From Desulfovibrio sp. (GTDB lineage Bacteria > Desulfobacterota > Desulfovibrionia > Desulfovibrionales > Desulfovibrionaceae), in contig JAFTDG010000045.1 of the NCBI GenBank assembly GCA_017454325.1, positions 1-35,368 of the forward strand: DNA of 35,368 nt, given 5' to 3'. Shown here in pieces: positions 7,262 to 15,329 of the stretch (within the stretch, counting starts at the first letter, position 1; every line of letters starts with the position of its first letter). The notes under the pieces were generated by a model. It did not search any database, was not told the origin of the DNA, and saw nothing but the letters and a program-made list of their open reading frames with translations. A program made the position numbers and the translations under genes.

Positions 7262-7641
7262 TTCGTGCTCCCCTGAGGAATGAGATGACAGGTCCAGCAA
7301 TAGGGATCTACACTGTTGGCCACATGACATTTTTCGCAAAATGCACTGTAGTCGTTATGGCATTTCAGACAAGTATTCTGAAGACTGATGGTCCACTTTT
7401 TGCCGTTGGAAGCCACATATACACGATGCTCATTACGCAGAGCTTCGTCCCGCCACTCGTTAAGCAGCTGCATATGCTTGTTGCGCATGAAATCTGTGGT
7501 TTCCACACACTCCTTTTCATTCTTGGGCAGAGAGATACCTGTTTCCTTGTACTCTTTGCCCAGCATGCTCGCCCAGAACGGGGATGTAAACAGCAGCACA
7601 AAGATGATGATACCAATGGTGACAGCTTTGGCGTTGTACAT
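7258..7641 (-). CDS. dsrJ: DsrJ, triheme c-type cytochrome
   Basis: A 127-residue protein with an uncleaved-looking N-terminal membrane helix (about 7-25) and three heme c sites: CLKCH (91-95), CEKCH (102-106) and CWTCH (115-119). Cys45, in KNEKECVE, matches the conserved cysteine that in characterised DsrJ proteins serves as the unusual distal ligand of one heme. DsrJ faces the periplasm and may exchange electrons with soluble cytochromes. Its ATG directly abuts the dsrK stop codon, and its ribosome binding site (GGAGG) lies within the dsrK end. Confidence 0.95.
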   Translation of the reverse strand: MYNAKAVTIGIIIFVLLFTSPFWASMLGKEYKETGISLPKNEKECVETTDFMRNKHMQLLNEWRDEALRNEHRVYVASNGKKWTISLQNTCLKCHNDYSAFCEKCHVANSVDPYCWTCHLIPQGSTK

Positions 7642-9285
7642 TTACTGACCCTCCCCCTGCGCCTGGGCGGCGTCATCATCGTCCGTCACATTGGGCAGAT
7701 CTTCCTGACGTAGATCCATTGTTCGTTTGGCTTCTCCTTTCATGACCAGGGCATTGGCCACCAGTTCATGCAAACCGCTTACGGTAACCCCCGGCGCCCA
7801 GTAATTGGCCAGTGGGGGCAGCGTGGCACGGTCTATAGCGCATACACAGGCCATGTGGTTTACGCCAAATTTTTGCTGCACATAACGTAGGGCATTGCCT
7901 CGTGGCATGCCAGAGCGCATACGCAACTCCATGATCTCCTCAGTATTCAAACCCGAACCGGCGCCGCAACAGAAAGTCTGCTCCCGAATGGTATTCTCAG
8001 GCATCTCAACAAAATTGTTGCACACAGCCTTGAGCACATAGCGAGGTTCATCCAGCAGGCCCATGGCTCGTGCCGGGTTGCAGGAATCATGGAAGGTGGT
8101 GATGATATGATCATTACGGCTGGGATCCAAGTTAAGCTTGCCATGGTGGATGAGGTCAGCCGTAAATTCAGCGATATGTACCATCTTGGTTGACGCTGCA
8201 TTTGCAAACACAGTTCCTGTATACGGCGAAACAGGCGTTTGCATATTGGACGGCGCTGGTCCATTGTAGGTTGCCATGTACTGATTGATAACACGCCACA
8301 TATGACCGCACTCGCCACCGAGAATCCATTTCACTCCCAGACGTTCTGCCTCGGCATACATTTTGGCATTGAGTTTTTTGGCCATGTTAAAAGTGGTGAA
8401 TGAACCAAAATTTCCGCCTTCTGATGCATATGTCGAGAAGGTGTAATCGAGATCCAGCTCATGGAAAAGCAGCAGATAACCCATGAAGGTGTAAATGCCC
8501 GGATCAGCAAAGACATCCCCCGAAGGTGTGATAAAAAGGATTTCGTGCCCTTTTTCATTGAACGGCGTTTTAGGGCGAATGCCCGTCACGGTTTCACAGT
8601 CATCAGCTAGCATCTCCACAATCTCTTTGAAAGAATGCGGCTGGATGCCCAAATGATTGCCGGTGAAGCTGCAGTTTTTGACTGGGTCCATAATCCAGTG
8701 AATGCCCAGCCCAACCTCATGCAGTAGTTCGCGTACAATAGCCGTTATTTCAGCCGTGTCGATGCCGTACGGGCAAAACAGTGAACAACGGCGGCATTCT
8801 GTGCACTGGTACGCATAGTAGAAGAGTTCCTTCACTACGTTTTTATCCCAGCTACGTGCCCCCACCCTTTTGCCCAGGAGCCTGCCAAGCATGGCGTGGT
8901 CCCGCCGGTAAAGAGAGCGGAGCAGCTCGGCGCGCAACACGGGCATATTCTTGGGGTCATTGGTGCCCAGGAAGAAATGGCATTTGTCCGCACAGGCTCC
9001 GCAACGCACACAGATGTCCATAAACAGTTTGAGAGAGCGGTGTTTTTCGAGTCGCTCCTCAAAGGCATCGCAGAGAATTTTTTCCCAGTTGTCTGGAAGA
9101 TTCCAGTCTTCTGCCGCGGGATCCCAGTCGTGGGGATTGGGCATGTGCAGCAGTTCCATGGTTTCTTTTTTGGCAGGGTAGCAATAGCTGCCCGGCGCAA
9201 ATTCGGGCTTGGTGTCAAGCCACGCCTTGTCAGGAAAGGCCGGCCTACTAGATACAAGCATTTGTGGCGTAGGTAATTTTGCCAT
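7642..9285 (-). CDS. dsrK: DsrK, HdrD-like iron-sulfur catalytic subunit
   Basis: A 547-residue cytoplasmic protein of the heterodisulfide reductase HdrD type. Two 4Fe-4S ferredoxin motifs are present: CVRCGACADKC (92-102) and CTECRRCSLFC (161-171). The C-terminal half holds CCG-type motifs, with Cys326 (GGECGH), Cys402 (HDSCNP) and Cys439-Cys440 (FCCGAGSG), which bind the special cluster that acts on disulfides. With DsrM it is thought to link menaquinol oxidation to reduction of the DsrC trisulfide formed by dissimilatory sulfite reductase. The charged Asp/Gln-rich tail after about residue 525 is low complexity. AGGAG precedes the ATG, 11 bases after the dsrM stop. Confidence 0.96.
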   Translation of the reverse strand: MAKLPTPQMLVSSRPAFPDKAWLDTKPEFAPGSYCYPAKKETMELLHMPNPHDWDPAAEDWNLPDNWEKILCDAFEERLEKHRSLKLFMDICVRCGACADKCHFFLGTNDPKNMPVLRAELLRSLYRRDHAMLGRLLGKRVGARSWDKNVVKELFYYAYQCTECRRCSLFCPYGIDTAEITAIVRELLHEVGLGIHWIMDPVKNCSFTGNHLGIQPHSFKEIVEMLADDCETVTGIRPKTPFNEKGHEILFITPSGDVFADPGIYTFMGYLLLFHELDLDYTFSTYASEGGNFGSFTTFNMAKKLNAKMYAEAERLGVKWILGGECGHMWRVINQYMATYNGPAPSNMQTPVSPYTGTVFANAASTKMVHIAEFTADLIHHGKLNLDPSRNDHIITTFHDSCNPARAMGLLDEPRYVLKAVCNNFVEMPENTIREQTFCCGAGSGLNTEEIMELRMRSGMPRGNALRYVQQKFGVNHMACVCAIDRATLPPLANYWAPGVTVSGLHELVANALVMKGEAKRTMDLRQEDLPNVTDDDDAAQAQGEGQ

Positions 9286-9296
9286 CGGGGAACTCC

Positions 9297-10316
9297 TTAC
9301 TCAGCGGCCTTTTCAGGTTGCTTTTCTAGCGGTAGCCCGGCCTCAGCCATGGCGTCGCGATAGGTATCTTCATATTCCGCGTAAGTGAAGTACTGCTTGG
9401 GCGGGTTCCAGGGATTAACATGCCGCACGGCTCGTGTGTTGTTGGGCAAGTTTCGTGTAGGGCTGAAAAATACCCCTGGCATGTGCATAAGTTTGGAAAA
9501 TGGAAAATAGATCAGCAGTACACTCACCAAGGTAAGGTGTATAAAAAAGAGGGAGTTAATGCCTTCCGTGCTCACGGGTGAAAAATGCGTGAGCCCCATG
9601 ATGAACACCTTTACCTGGGCGATTTCAGCCTTGTCAAAGTAACGCAGGCAGAGGCCGGTGCCTACAATGGCAATGAGCAGGAACAGGGGAAAGTAGTCAT
9701 TAGCCAATGAGATATAACGCAGCCTCTGATTGAAGATGCGGCGACACAATAGAAAAATTAGGGCCACAAGCAGCAGACCGCCCGTCCAGAAGAAACGCGG
9801 TGAGCCTATCTGCATGATGCCGTCAATGCTCTCAAGAAAGCTTATACAGGAAGGTACCGGTTCCATAAAAAAACGGAAATGACGTAAAAAGACTAGCAGG
9901 AAGCAGTAATGAAATACCAAAGCAAAAGCCCATAGCCATTTTGAGGAATAGTAGATGGTGCGGGGACCTTTGTTTACCGGATCGTCCTCCCGCACCTCCC
10001 CCAGTGTGTTGCGGAACAGTGAACGGAAACAGAAGACCTCCAGAAACATGCGCTGTACTACACCCCAGGTGGTATTGGGGCAGTCATATTTAGCCTGTTT
10101 GATGAAGTCCAGCGACGCTTCCTGGCCGCCAGTGGTGGGTATGGCAAAGGGCACGGGAGATTTGGACCAGTACACCATACGCCAGACAACACCGGCAACA
10201 AAGACGACTACTGCCACATAAGGCAAGACCACGCCAAACAGGCTCGCGAGCCCTATGGCCGCTCCAGCCCAGGCGATGGCGCCTATGAGCAGCACCAGCA
10301 GTAATGAAATGAACAT
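9297..10316 (-). CDS. dsrM: DsrM, NarI-like cytochrome b membrane subunit
   Basis: A 339-residue membrane protein with about six hydrophobic helices, including two near the N-terminus (LLLVLLIGAIAWAGAAIGLA and VLPYVAVVVFVAGVVW). It resembles NarI/HdrE heme b proteins, with helix histidines such as HYCFLLVFLRHFRFF suited to heme b ligation. DsrM oxidises menaquinol and passes electrons to DsrK on the cytoplasmic face. GAGG and AGGA lie just before the ATG. It is the first structural subunit of the operon; the RsbRD-type gene precedes it by 89 bases with no terminator between them. Confidence 0.95.
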   Translation of the reverse strand: MFISLLLVLLIGAIAWAGAAIGLASLFGVVLPYVAVVVFVAGVVWRMVYWSKSPVPFAIPTTGGQEASLDFIKQAKYDCPNTTWGVVQRMFLEVFCFRSLFRNTLGEVREDDPVNKGPRTIYYSSKWLWAFALVFHYCFLLVFLRHFRFFMEPVPSCISFLESIDGIMQIGSPRFFWTGGLLLVALIFLLCRRIFNQRLRYISLANDYFPLFLLIAIVGTGLCLRYFDKAEIAQVKVFIMGLTHFSPVSTEGINSLFFIHLTLVSVLLIYFPFSKLMHMPGVFFSPTRNLPNNTRAVRHVNPWNPPKQYFTYAEYEDTYRDAMAEAGLPLEKQPEKAAE

Positions 10317-10405
10317 TCCTACCTCACTTCCACTAAAGTTATCTCAATATCCCACAACGGGAGAGTGAGCGTGGTAAAGCCACAATGCCATCCGAAGAAC
10401 AAATT

Positions 10406-10939
10406 TTATTCGTCGTCAACCGCAAGAGGTGACGCGGCATTCAGCTTTTGTGCCCAGCGGGCCAGCTGCGCATACTGGTTGCGTATCTCTGTTATCCGTG
10501 ACTGTGCCAGCACTTCACGATCTTTCACATACAGATCAAACGCAAGCAGAGTCAGACTGTCCAGTCTGGATTCAGCTTCCAGATAGTCTGCCAACTTTTT
10601 TTGGATGACCAGTTCCGGCATGACATGTTTACGAAGCAGGGGCTTCATAAGGCTAAAAACCCCAAGTCCCTGACTGGGGGTAAACTTCTGCACTGCACGT
10701 AATTTAATGAAGCGATCCAGCGCATTGCGTGTAGTTTCAATGTCAACATTTTCACCGGCAACAGCATCATACAGAGCAGCTGCGGCTTCACGCGTCATGT
10801 CAGCGACAGGATTGCCGAAGGGATCTTTTTTAGTGCGTAAAAAACCAGTTGTTTCAAAAGGATACGTATTAAAGACGGCTTCCGTCCAAAGTCGTACAAG
10901 CTCTTCTTTATGGTTGCGAAAAACCGCAATTGCCTTCAT
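10406..10939 (-). CDS. RsbRD N-terminal-domain-like protein heading the dsr operon
   Basis: A 177-residue helical, soluble protein with no signal peptide and no catalytic motif. It resembles the RsbRD N-terminal sensor domain: an opening like FRNHKEELVRLWTEAVFNTYP and a later FIKLRAVQKFTPSQGLGVFSLMKPLLR. The STAS domain of true RsbR proteins is absent, so a stressosome role is unlikely. A gene of this type precedes dsrMKJOP in other Desulfovibrio as far as I recall, which points to a role in assembly or regulation of the complex, unproven. The ATG at 10939 is preferred to one 15 bases upstream because GGGGA precedes it. It follows a good promoter and is probably the operon's first gene. Confidence 0.7.
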   Translation of the reverse strand: MKAIAVFRNHKEELVRLWTEAVFNTYPFETTGFLRTKKDPFGNPVADMTREAAAALYDAVAGENVDIETTRNALDRFIKLRAVQKFTPSQGLGVFSLMKPLLRKHVMPELVIQKKLADYLEAESRLDSLTLLAFDLYVKDREVLAQSRITEIRNQYAQLARWAQKLNAASPLAVDDE

Positions 10940-10975
10940 GCCATCCCCATTCAAGGTAATCTACAAAGTCTTTAT

Positions 10976-11005
10976 TTTATAAGTGGGAAATACAAAGCGC
11001 GTCAA
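10976..11005 (-). promoter_or_regulatory. Promoter of the RsbRD-dsrMKJOP operon
   Basis: On the minus strand, -35 TTGACG (11000-11005) and -10 TATAAA (10976-10981) are 18 bp apart; reading the -10 as TTATAA gives 17 bp. It ends about 37 bases before the first start codon. A Rex-like half site TTGTGAA lies just upstream at 11012-11018. Confidence 0.65.
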
Positions 11006-11092
11006 GCCTCTTTGTGAAGAAACTTACAGACAATATAAAATTTTATATGTTTCTTTCGTTTATCAGTATGCTGGGGAAATAATATTGAAGGG

Positions 11093-12070
11093 TTACGGGC
11101 ACGGTGCCGTACCCGAACATTGACCTGCAATTTGCGGGTCAAGGGGCAGTGACACGTTGCCGTTGTCAGAGTTTGACGGGGGAGGGGCGGTGACATTTTT
11201 ACGTGATTGGCGGTTTTTGTCTTTATTGCGCAGCATGGAGGGCAAGCCCTGGTATTCAAAAAAAGGAATGCGCTGGGAGTCAGACAAAAAAACATGGGCC
11301 TTGTTGCAGAGCATATGTAAACGTAAAAGCAACATATCAGGAGAAAATGTCTCAAGAATCGAGGGCTTTTCTACGGATTGCGCCTGTTCCAGAGCCTCGA
11401 TCATACTTGCCCCCTGCCCCAATAAGCGCTGCATATGTGCCGTTTTGTACACGTCCAGGTCAGATTCAGCCACTGGAAAAAAGGCTACATCCACATGACC
11501 AGACAGGAGGCTGATGCCTTCCTTGCAGCTTGGACACGACGGTGAAAAAAACATGCGTACAGTGGCTTCCTGCGCATTGTCTGTAACAGCCCATACGCCT
11601 ACTTGTGTACGCAGCGCAGCCCAGGCATTAATGACAAATACAAGTCCCCACACAATGAGCAGCAGAGAGCGACCTTGTGTTACCCCAGGTTTAACAGCGC
11701 GCTTACTGTATAACGCCTGTCTGAAACCAGCATACAGCAAGGCAAAAAGAATAGCGACCAGTAAACAGCTGATACATGGGGCTGTGACGGCCATGAGCAG
11801 AAGAAGCCCTGTGTCCGCCAACAATGTCAGGGCAGCAAAAGCTGTTCCCAGTCTGGCCGTTCCCAGGAGTGCCAGCAGAGCCAGTGCGGCAAAAGCTGCT
11901 ACACCAAACCACCAGAAAGATATACCTGCCAGGGTTGCATCCTGAAACAGAGTGCAGCCAGCGGTGACGCAGAGGTTGACCTCATTACCGGCCGCGCTCC
12001 AGGCGCAAAATGCTGCAGCTAATACAGCAAGGATGAGTAGTCCTGGAAATATTTCGTGGTGTTGATGCAT
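11093..12070 (-). CDS. VKOR-family membrane protein with a thioredoxin-like domain
   Basis: A 325-residue membrane protein. The N-terminal half has four to five hydrophobic helices with the vitamin K epoxide reductase cysteine pattern: Cys34 and Cys39 (NLCVTAGC) in the first loop, and the redox pair Cys99-Cys102 (APCISC) at a helix start. A thioredoxin-like segment with CPSC (179-182, in FFSPSCPSCKEG) follows. The last 50 residues are polar, Pro-rich and end in a cysteine pair. Bacterial VKORs reoxidise periplasmic thiol oxidases and replace DsbB. The protein therefore probably drives disulfide formation in the periplasm. The thioredoxin part is shorter than usual. AGGA precedes the ATG. It is transcribed alone, between sat and the dsr operon. 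Confidence 0.75.
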   Translation of the reverse strand: MHQHHEIFPGLLILAVLAAAFCAWSAAGNEVNLCVTAGCTLFQDATLAGISFWWFGVAAFAALALLALLGTARLGTAFAALTLLADTGLLLLMAVTAPCISCLLVAILFALLYAGFRQALYSKRAVKPGVTQGRSLLLIVWGLVFVINAWAALRTQVGVWAVTDNAQEATVRMFFSPSCPSCKEGISLLSGHVDVAFFPVAESDLDVYKTAHMQRLLGQGASMIEALEQAQSVEKPSILETFSPDMLLLRLHMLCNKAHVFLSDSQRIPFFEYQGLPSMLRNKDKNRQSRKNVTAPPPSNSDNGNVSLPLDPQIAGQCSGTAPCP

Positions 12071-12163
12071 GTGGTTCCTGTGTGCGCTGTCTCAAGCCGT
12101 TGGAAGTGCGTGGCTATGGCAAAGTAGAATACTTGCATAGAGTACCAACCATTTAATTTGTTT

Positions 12164-12192
12164 AGTATATGTCGGATTTGTTTTTTCGTAAA
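12164..12192 (-). promoter_or_regulatory. Promoter of the VKOR-like gene
   Basis: On the minus strand, -35 TTTACG (12187-12192) and -10 TATACT (12164-12169) are separated by 17 bp. This leaves a leader of roughly 90 nt before the ATG at 12070. Confidence 0.45.
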
Positions 12193-12237
12193 GCGTATGC
12201 CACTCTGGAGCATGGAATCCGTCACAGACGCAAAATA

Positions 12238-12263
12238 GAAAGACGCCCTTGCGGGCGTCTTTC
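12238..12263 (-). terminator. Rho-independent terminator of sat
   Basis: GAAAGACGCCC and GGGCGTCTTTC form a perfect 11-bp stem with a 4-base loop, 21 bases beyond the sat stop codon. The T-rich 3' arm runs into CTATTTT on the minus strand. It separates sat from the VKOR-like gene. Confidence 0.85.
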
Positions 12264-12284
12264 TGACAAAATGGTAATTTTCAG

Positions 12285-13556
12285 TTACATGGTGGAGCCA
12301 GAGGCAGCACGCTGCATTTTGATCTCAACCTTTTCAGTCAGGCCTGAATAGTAGCCGCGCAGAATGGTGAGCACTTCCTCACGACCGAAATGATCAGGCA
12401 CTTCAGCACCCTCAGAAAGCATTTTACGCAGCTTCGTGCCAGATAGGATGACACGGTCTTCCTTGGTATGTGGGCATGTACGCATGCTCGCCATGCCGTC
12501 GCACTTTTTGCAATAGAAAGTCCAGTCAATCTTCATTGGTTCACAGAGCAGGCGCTTCCCAGGATCTGCAGGCTGAGGAATTTTGTCAAAGATTTCCTGA
12601 GCCTCAAACATACCGTAAAAGTCTCCAACGCCGGCGTGGTCACGGCCCACCAACTGACGGTTGATGCCGTAGTTCTGCCGGAAGGTGGCATGCAGCAGGG
12701 CCTCACGCGGGCCAGCATAGCGCATATCCAAAGGATAGCCGGCCTGAATAACATTTTCTTTGACAAAGTATTTATCAACAAGAGTGTCAATACACTTCAC
12801 GCGCACTTCAGCCGGGATATCACCCGGTTTCAGGGCACCCACCAAAGAGTGGATTACGACGCCGTCGCATACTTCCACACCCAGCTTGGCCAAGTATTCA
12901 TGTGAGCGGTGCATGGGGTTGCGCAACTGCAGGGCTGCCACATTCTTCCAACCACGCTCATCCATTTTGGCACGCAGCTGAGCAGGTGTCATATACACAC
13001 CAGGGAATTTCTCGGGGAATTCACCCTGAGAAAGCACCTTTACGGGGCCACCGATATTGTATTCTTTCTGCCCCAATACCATCTTGACACCAGGATGATC
13101 ATTGGGAGCCACTTCCCAGAACTTTTCAGAGTCTGGCCCACATCCTTTGAATACCAGCTCACATTCCCATTTTTTGTCGGCTTCCGTCATCTCATAGATG
13201 TCTTCCACCTTCATGGTTGCCATGATTTCGCCTTTGCGCACCAAGGCCACTTCTTCACCTACTTTGATAGCCTTGGCATCAGCAGCAGACACATCTAGGG
13301 TTACCGGTACCGGCCAGAAGGTGCCGTCGGTCAAGAGCATTTTTTCGCAAACGCTCTTCCAGTCGGCCTTAGACATGAATCCATTCAGGGGCGAAAAACC
13401 ACCAATGCCCATCATGATCAGGTCGCCCTTGGCGCGGGAAGAAATCTCAATCTGCTTAAGGCCTGCCGCTTTTTTCTTTTCATCTTCCAGGGCTTTCCCT
13501 TCCAGCAGGCAGCAAACCAGACCTTTGCCGCCGTGAGGAGCTACCAGTTTGGACAT
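12285..13556 (-). CDS. sat: Sulfate adenylyltransferase (dissimilatory ATP sulfurylase)
   Basis: A 423-residue ATP sulfurylase, which converts sulfate and ATP to adenosine phosphosulfate and pyrophosphate, the first step of sulfate respiration in the cytoplasm. Visible signatures are [10 protein letters not shown] (210-219), the ATP-binding HxxH-type loop, and GRDHAG (304-309). A metal-binding set near the C-terminus (Cys349, Cys352, Cys361, His363) is typical of the Sat of sulfate reducers. No APS kinase domain is fused, as expected for dissimilatory enzymes. GGAGG lies 9 bases before the ATG. The promoter carries a Rex-like site, and a terminator follows. Confidence 0.97.
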   Translation of the reverse strand: MSKLVAPHGGKGLVCCLLEGKALEDEKKKAAGLKQIEISSRAKGDLIMMGIGGFSPLNGFMSKADWKSVCEKMLLTDGTFWPVPVTLDVSAADAKAIKVGEEVALVRKGEIMATMKVEDIYEMTEADKKWECELVFKGCGPDSEKFWEVAPNDHPGVKMVLGQKEYNIGGPVKVLSQGEFPEKFPGVYMTPAQLRAKMDERGWKNVAALQLRNPMHRSHEYLAKLGVEVCDGVVIHSLVGALKPGDIPAEVRVKCIDTLVDKYFVKENVIQAGYPLDMRYAGPREALLHATFRQNYGINRQLVGRDHAGVGDFYGMFEAQEIFDKIPQPADPGKRLLCEPMKIDWTFYCKKCDGMASMRTCPHTKEDRVILSGTKLRKMLSEGAEVPDHFGREEVLTILRGYYSGLTEKVEIKMQRAASGSTM

Positions 13557-13634
13557 TGTGAAATCCTCCGTTTGTTGGTTATAAAATCATCCCACTGCAC
13601 GCCGTTGGGCATGGGTTAACTATGTTCGCGATGT

Positions 13635-13663
13635 ATTTTGTGAATAATCTAACAAAAAGTCAA
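13635..13663 (-). promoter_or_regulatory. sat promoter with an embedded Rex-like operator
   Basis: On the minus strand, -35 TTGACT (13658-13663) and a weak -10 CAAAAT (13635-13640) are 17 bp apart. The spacer and -10 are covered by TTGTTAGATTATTCACAA (13638-13655), an 18-bp imperfect palindrome. It matches the Rex consensus TTGTGAA-N4-TTCACAA at 12 of 14 fixed positions. Rex senses NADH/NAD+ and has been shown to control sat in Desulfovibrio vulgaris. The site is read by eye; binding is inferred. Confidence 0.6.
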
Positions 13664-13685
13664 CCACTAAGCTACATTTTCTGCA

Positions 13686-14195
13686 TTAAAACGGCACATC
13701 GTCCATACTAGACGCCTCAGAAGGGAATGCCGGTCCCATATCCTCTTCCGCCTGCTGGTGAGGACGGCGTTCATCGCCACGGGACGCACGATTTCCGTGC
13801 ATGGCGTTACCGCGTGGGGGCTGCGAGCCTGCAAAATCCTCGTCATAGCCATGGTTACCATCACGGTCGTTTTTACGATCCAGAAACTGCACTCGAAGTG
13901 CCTTGATTTCTGTGGTGTAACGGTCCTGCCCCTGCTGATCCTGCCATTTGCGAGTTTGCAGGCTGCCTTCCACATATACGAGACTGCCCTTGGTCAGATA
14001 GTTGGCACAGTTCTCCGCTTGTCGCTGAAATACGGAAACACGATGCCATTCGGTGCGGTCAACCTTATTTCCGTCACGATCTGTGTAAGATTCGTCAGTG
14101 GCCACATTGAGCGTGGTGACTGGGGTGCCGTTTTGTGTGTACCGCAGTTCTGGGTCACGTCCCAAGCGACCGATGATCATGACTTTATTCAACAT
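13686..14195 (-). CDS. ssb: Single-stranded DNA-binding protein
   Basis: A 169-residue SSB. An N-terminal OB fold of about 110 residues begins LNKVMIIGRLGRDPELRYTQNG and contains TEWHRVSVFQRQAE and YVEGSLQTRKWQ. A disordered Gly/Arg/Gln/Asp-rich linker follows, and the protein ends in the conserved acidic tip MDDVPF that binds repair and replication partners. Length and layout match typical bacterial SSB. AGGAG precedes the ATG. It is the last gene of the minus-strand acc run, and no terminator is visible between it and the sat promoter. Confidence 0.97.
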   Translation of the reverse strand: MLNKVMIIGRLGRDPELRYTQNGTPVTTLNVATDESYTDRDGNKVDRTEWHRVSVFQRQAENCANYLTKGSLVYVEGSLQTRKWQDQQGQDRYTTEIKALRVQFLDRKNDRDGNHGYDEDFAGSQPPRGNAMHGNRASRGDERRPHQQAEEDMGPAFPSEASSMDDVPF

Positions 14196-14234
14196 GGCGA
14201 TTACTCCTGAAGGAAAGGCTGTGCGTTTCTACAT

Positions 14235-14573
14235 TCAGTCCACGTAGTTTTGCTCCAGCGTGTCGAGCACGTTTTCAAGTGCATCACTGAGCCTGTTGGC
14301 CTCTCGCGGATTCCAGTCACTCAACATTGTTTCCAGCTCTGTTTTGATGCGGGCTGCTTCGTGTATACCAGGACCAAGGGCCTTCTTCCGCGCCTCGGAC
14401 CACGGAAGAAATTTCAGCCCGTCGTCCAATGCACGCACCATTTCCAGCACACCGCGCCGTTCATGCTTAATAGGTATGCTGAAAGCAAGTTCTGCAAGGC
14501 GCGGCCACAGTTCCTCCAGCAAATCCTCGTTCCAGGTGACAGCGCTGACACGAATTTGCAGTGCTTTGCCCAT
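14235..14573 (-). CDS. Conserved-looking small helical protein of unknown function
   Basis: A 112-residue acidic, soluble and mostly helical protein with no membrane segment, metal motif or recognised domain. It has several Trp (W14, W23 region) and a C-terminal heptad-like stretch (ANRLSDALENVLDTLEQ) that could form a short coiled coil. It lies 33 bases after the carrier-protein gene and 39 bases before ssb on the same strand, so it is probably co-transcribed. I do not recognise it. The position suggests either an accessory part of the carboxylase or an unrelated passenger. Confidence 0.6.
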   Translation of the reverse strand: MGKALQIRVSAVTWNEDLLEELWPRLAELAFSIPIKHERRGVLEMVRALDDGLKFLPWSEARKKALGPGIHEAARIKTELETMLSDWNPREANRLSDALENVLDTLEQNYVD

Positions 14574-14606
14574 GAGCTTCCTCGGTAGTTGTATGGAGTT
14601 ATGGGA

Positions 14607-15257
14607 TCAATCTCTTTCTGTCCATTCGGTCTGCACACGCATAATGACGTCCTGAATGGCTGGCAGCTGATCCTGCGGGCAGACACCAATAAGCGGGGAA
14701 CCTGCATCAATATTTTCATTATATTTAAAATACACGGAATAAATCACACCAGAGGGGCCGGAATAATGCAGAGGCACCTCTCGCTTCATGCGTGACATAA
14801 TGAGCAGCTCCATACCCTCGCGTACGGCTACGGAATGCGCGTCTGAAGCACGTATCTTTTTGTCAACGTCAGGCGTGAAATAATATTTGGCCCTTTCGGG
14901 AGCTGGAAAAAGATATAATGCCTTGCGCAGAATAATGTGTTCAACCTCAGCGCGTGTTAAAGGATGGCGCACCACAGCGAGAGAAGTACCTGCTTCTACA
15001 AAACGGCCTTCCAGTTCGGTATGGAGAACGCTGATTTCACCCTTTTCGCCTGCATAAATGGGTTTAGGATTACGCTCGCGTTCCAGTGTGGCGATGAGTG
15101 TACCCGGCTTCTCTTTCCACTGGCCCTGCGGGCCTTGAACCTTGTCACCCTGGCGGATGTCCGCAAACGTCACCGTACCCGTATGCGGTGTCTTGATTGT
15201 GATTTCGCGGAATGGTTGTGCCTTTATTTCATCCAGTACTACAGAAATGTCTAACAT
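14607..15257 (-). CDS. Biotin-carrier-like protein with two biotinyl/lipoyl-like folds
   Basis: A 216-residue protein placed after the biotin carboxylase and carboxyltransferase genes. Its C-terminal part reads like a biotinyl domain: MSRMKREVPLHYSGPSGVIYSV, then a hairpin NENIDAGSPLIGV, with Lys158 as the expected biotinylation site. The usual AMKM is RMKR here. An earlier segment (about 60-97, NPKPIYAGEKGEISVLHTEL to VEAGTSLAVV) has the same Gly spacing but no MK motif, suggesting an inactive repeat. It likely carries carboxybiotin between the two other proteins. The ATG at 15257 is chosen over an upstream GTG because AAAGGA lies 6 bases before it. Biotinylation is inferred; it could also act unmodified or as a lipoyl-like domain. 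Confidence 0.6.
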   Translation of the reverse strand: MLDISVVLDEIKAQPFREITIKTPHTGTVTFADIRQGDKVQGPQGQWKEKPGTLIATLERERNPKPIYAGEKGEISVLHTELEGRFVEAGTSLAVVRHPLTRAEVEHIILRKALYLFPAPERAKYYFTPDVDKKIRASDAHSVAVREGMELLIMSRMKREVPLHYSGPSGVIYSVYFKYNENIDAGSPLIGVCPQDQLPAIQDVIMRVQTEWTERD

Positions 15258-15329
15258 GAACTGTCCTTTCACTCAGGAACACATTACGGAGCTTTCATGC
15301 ATATGCGCATTCAGAGGCAGAGCGCCGAT

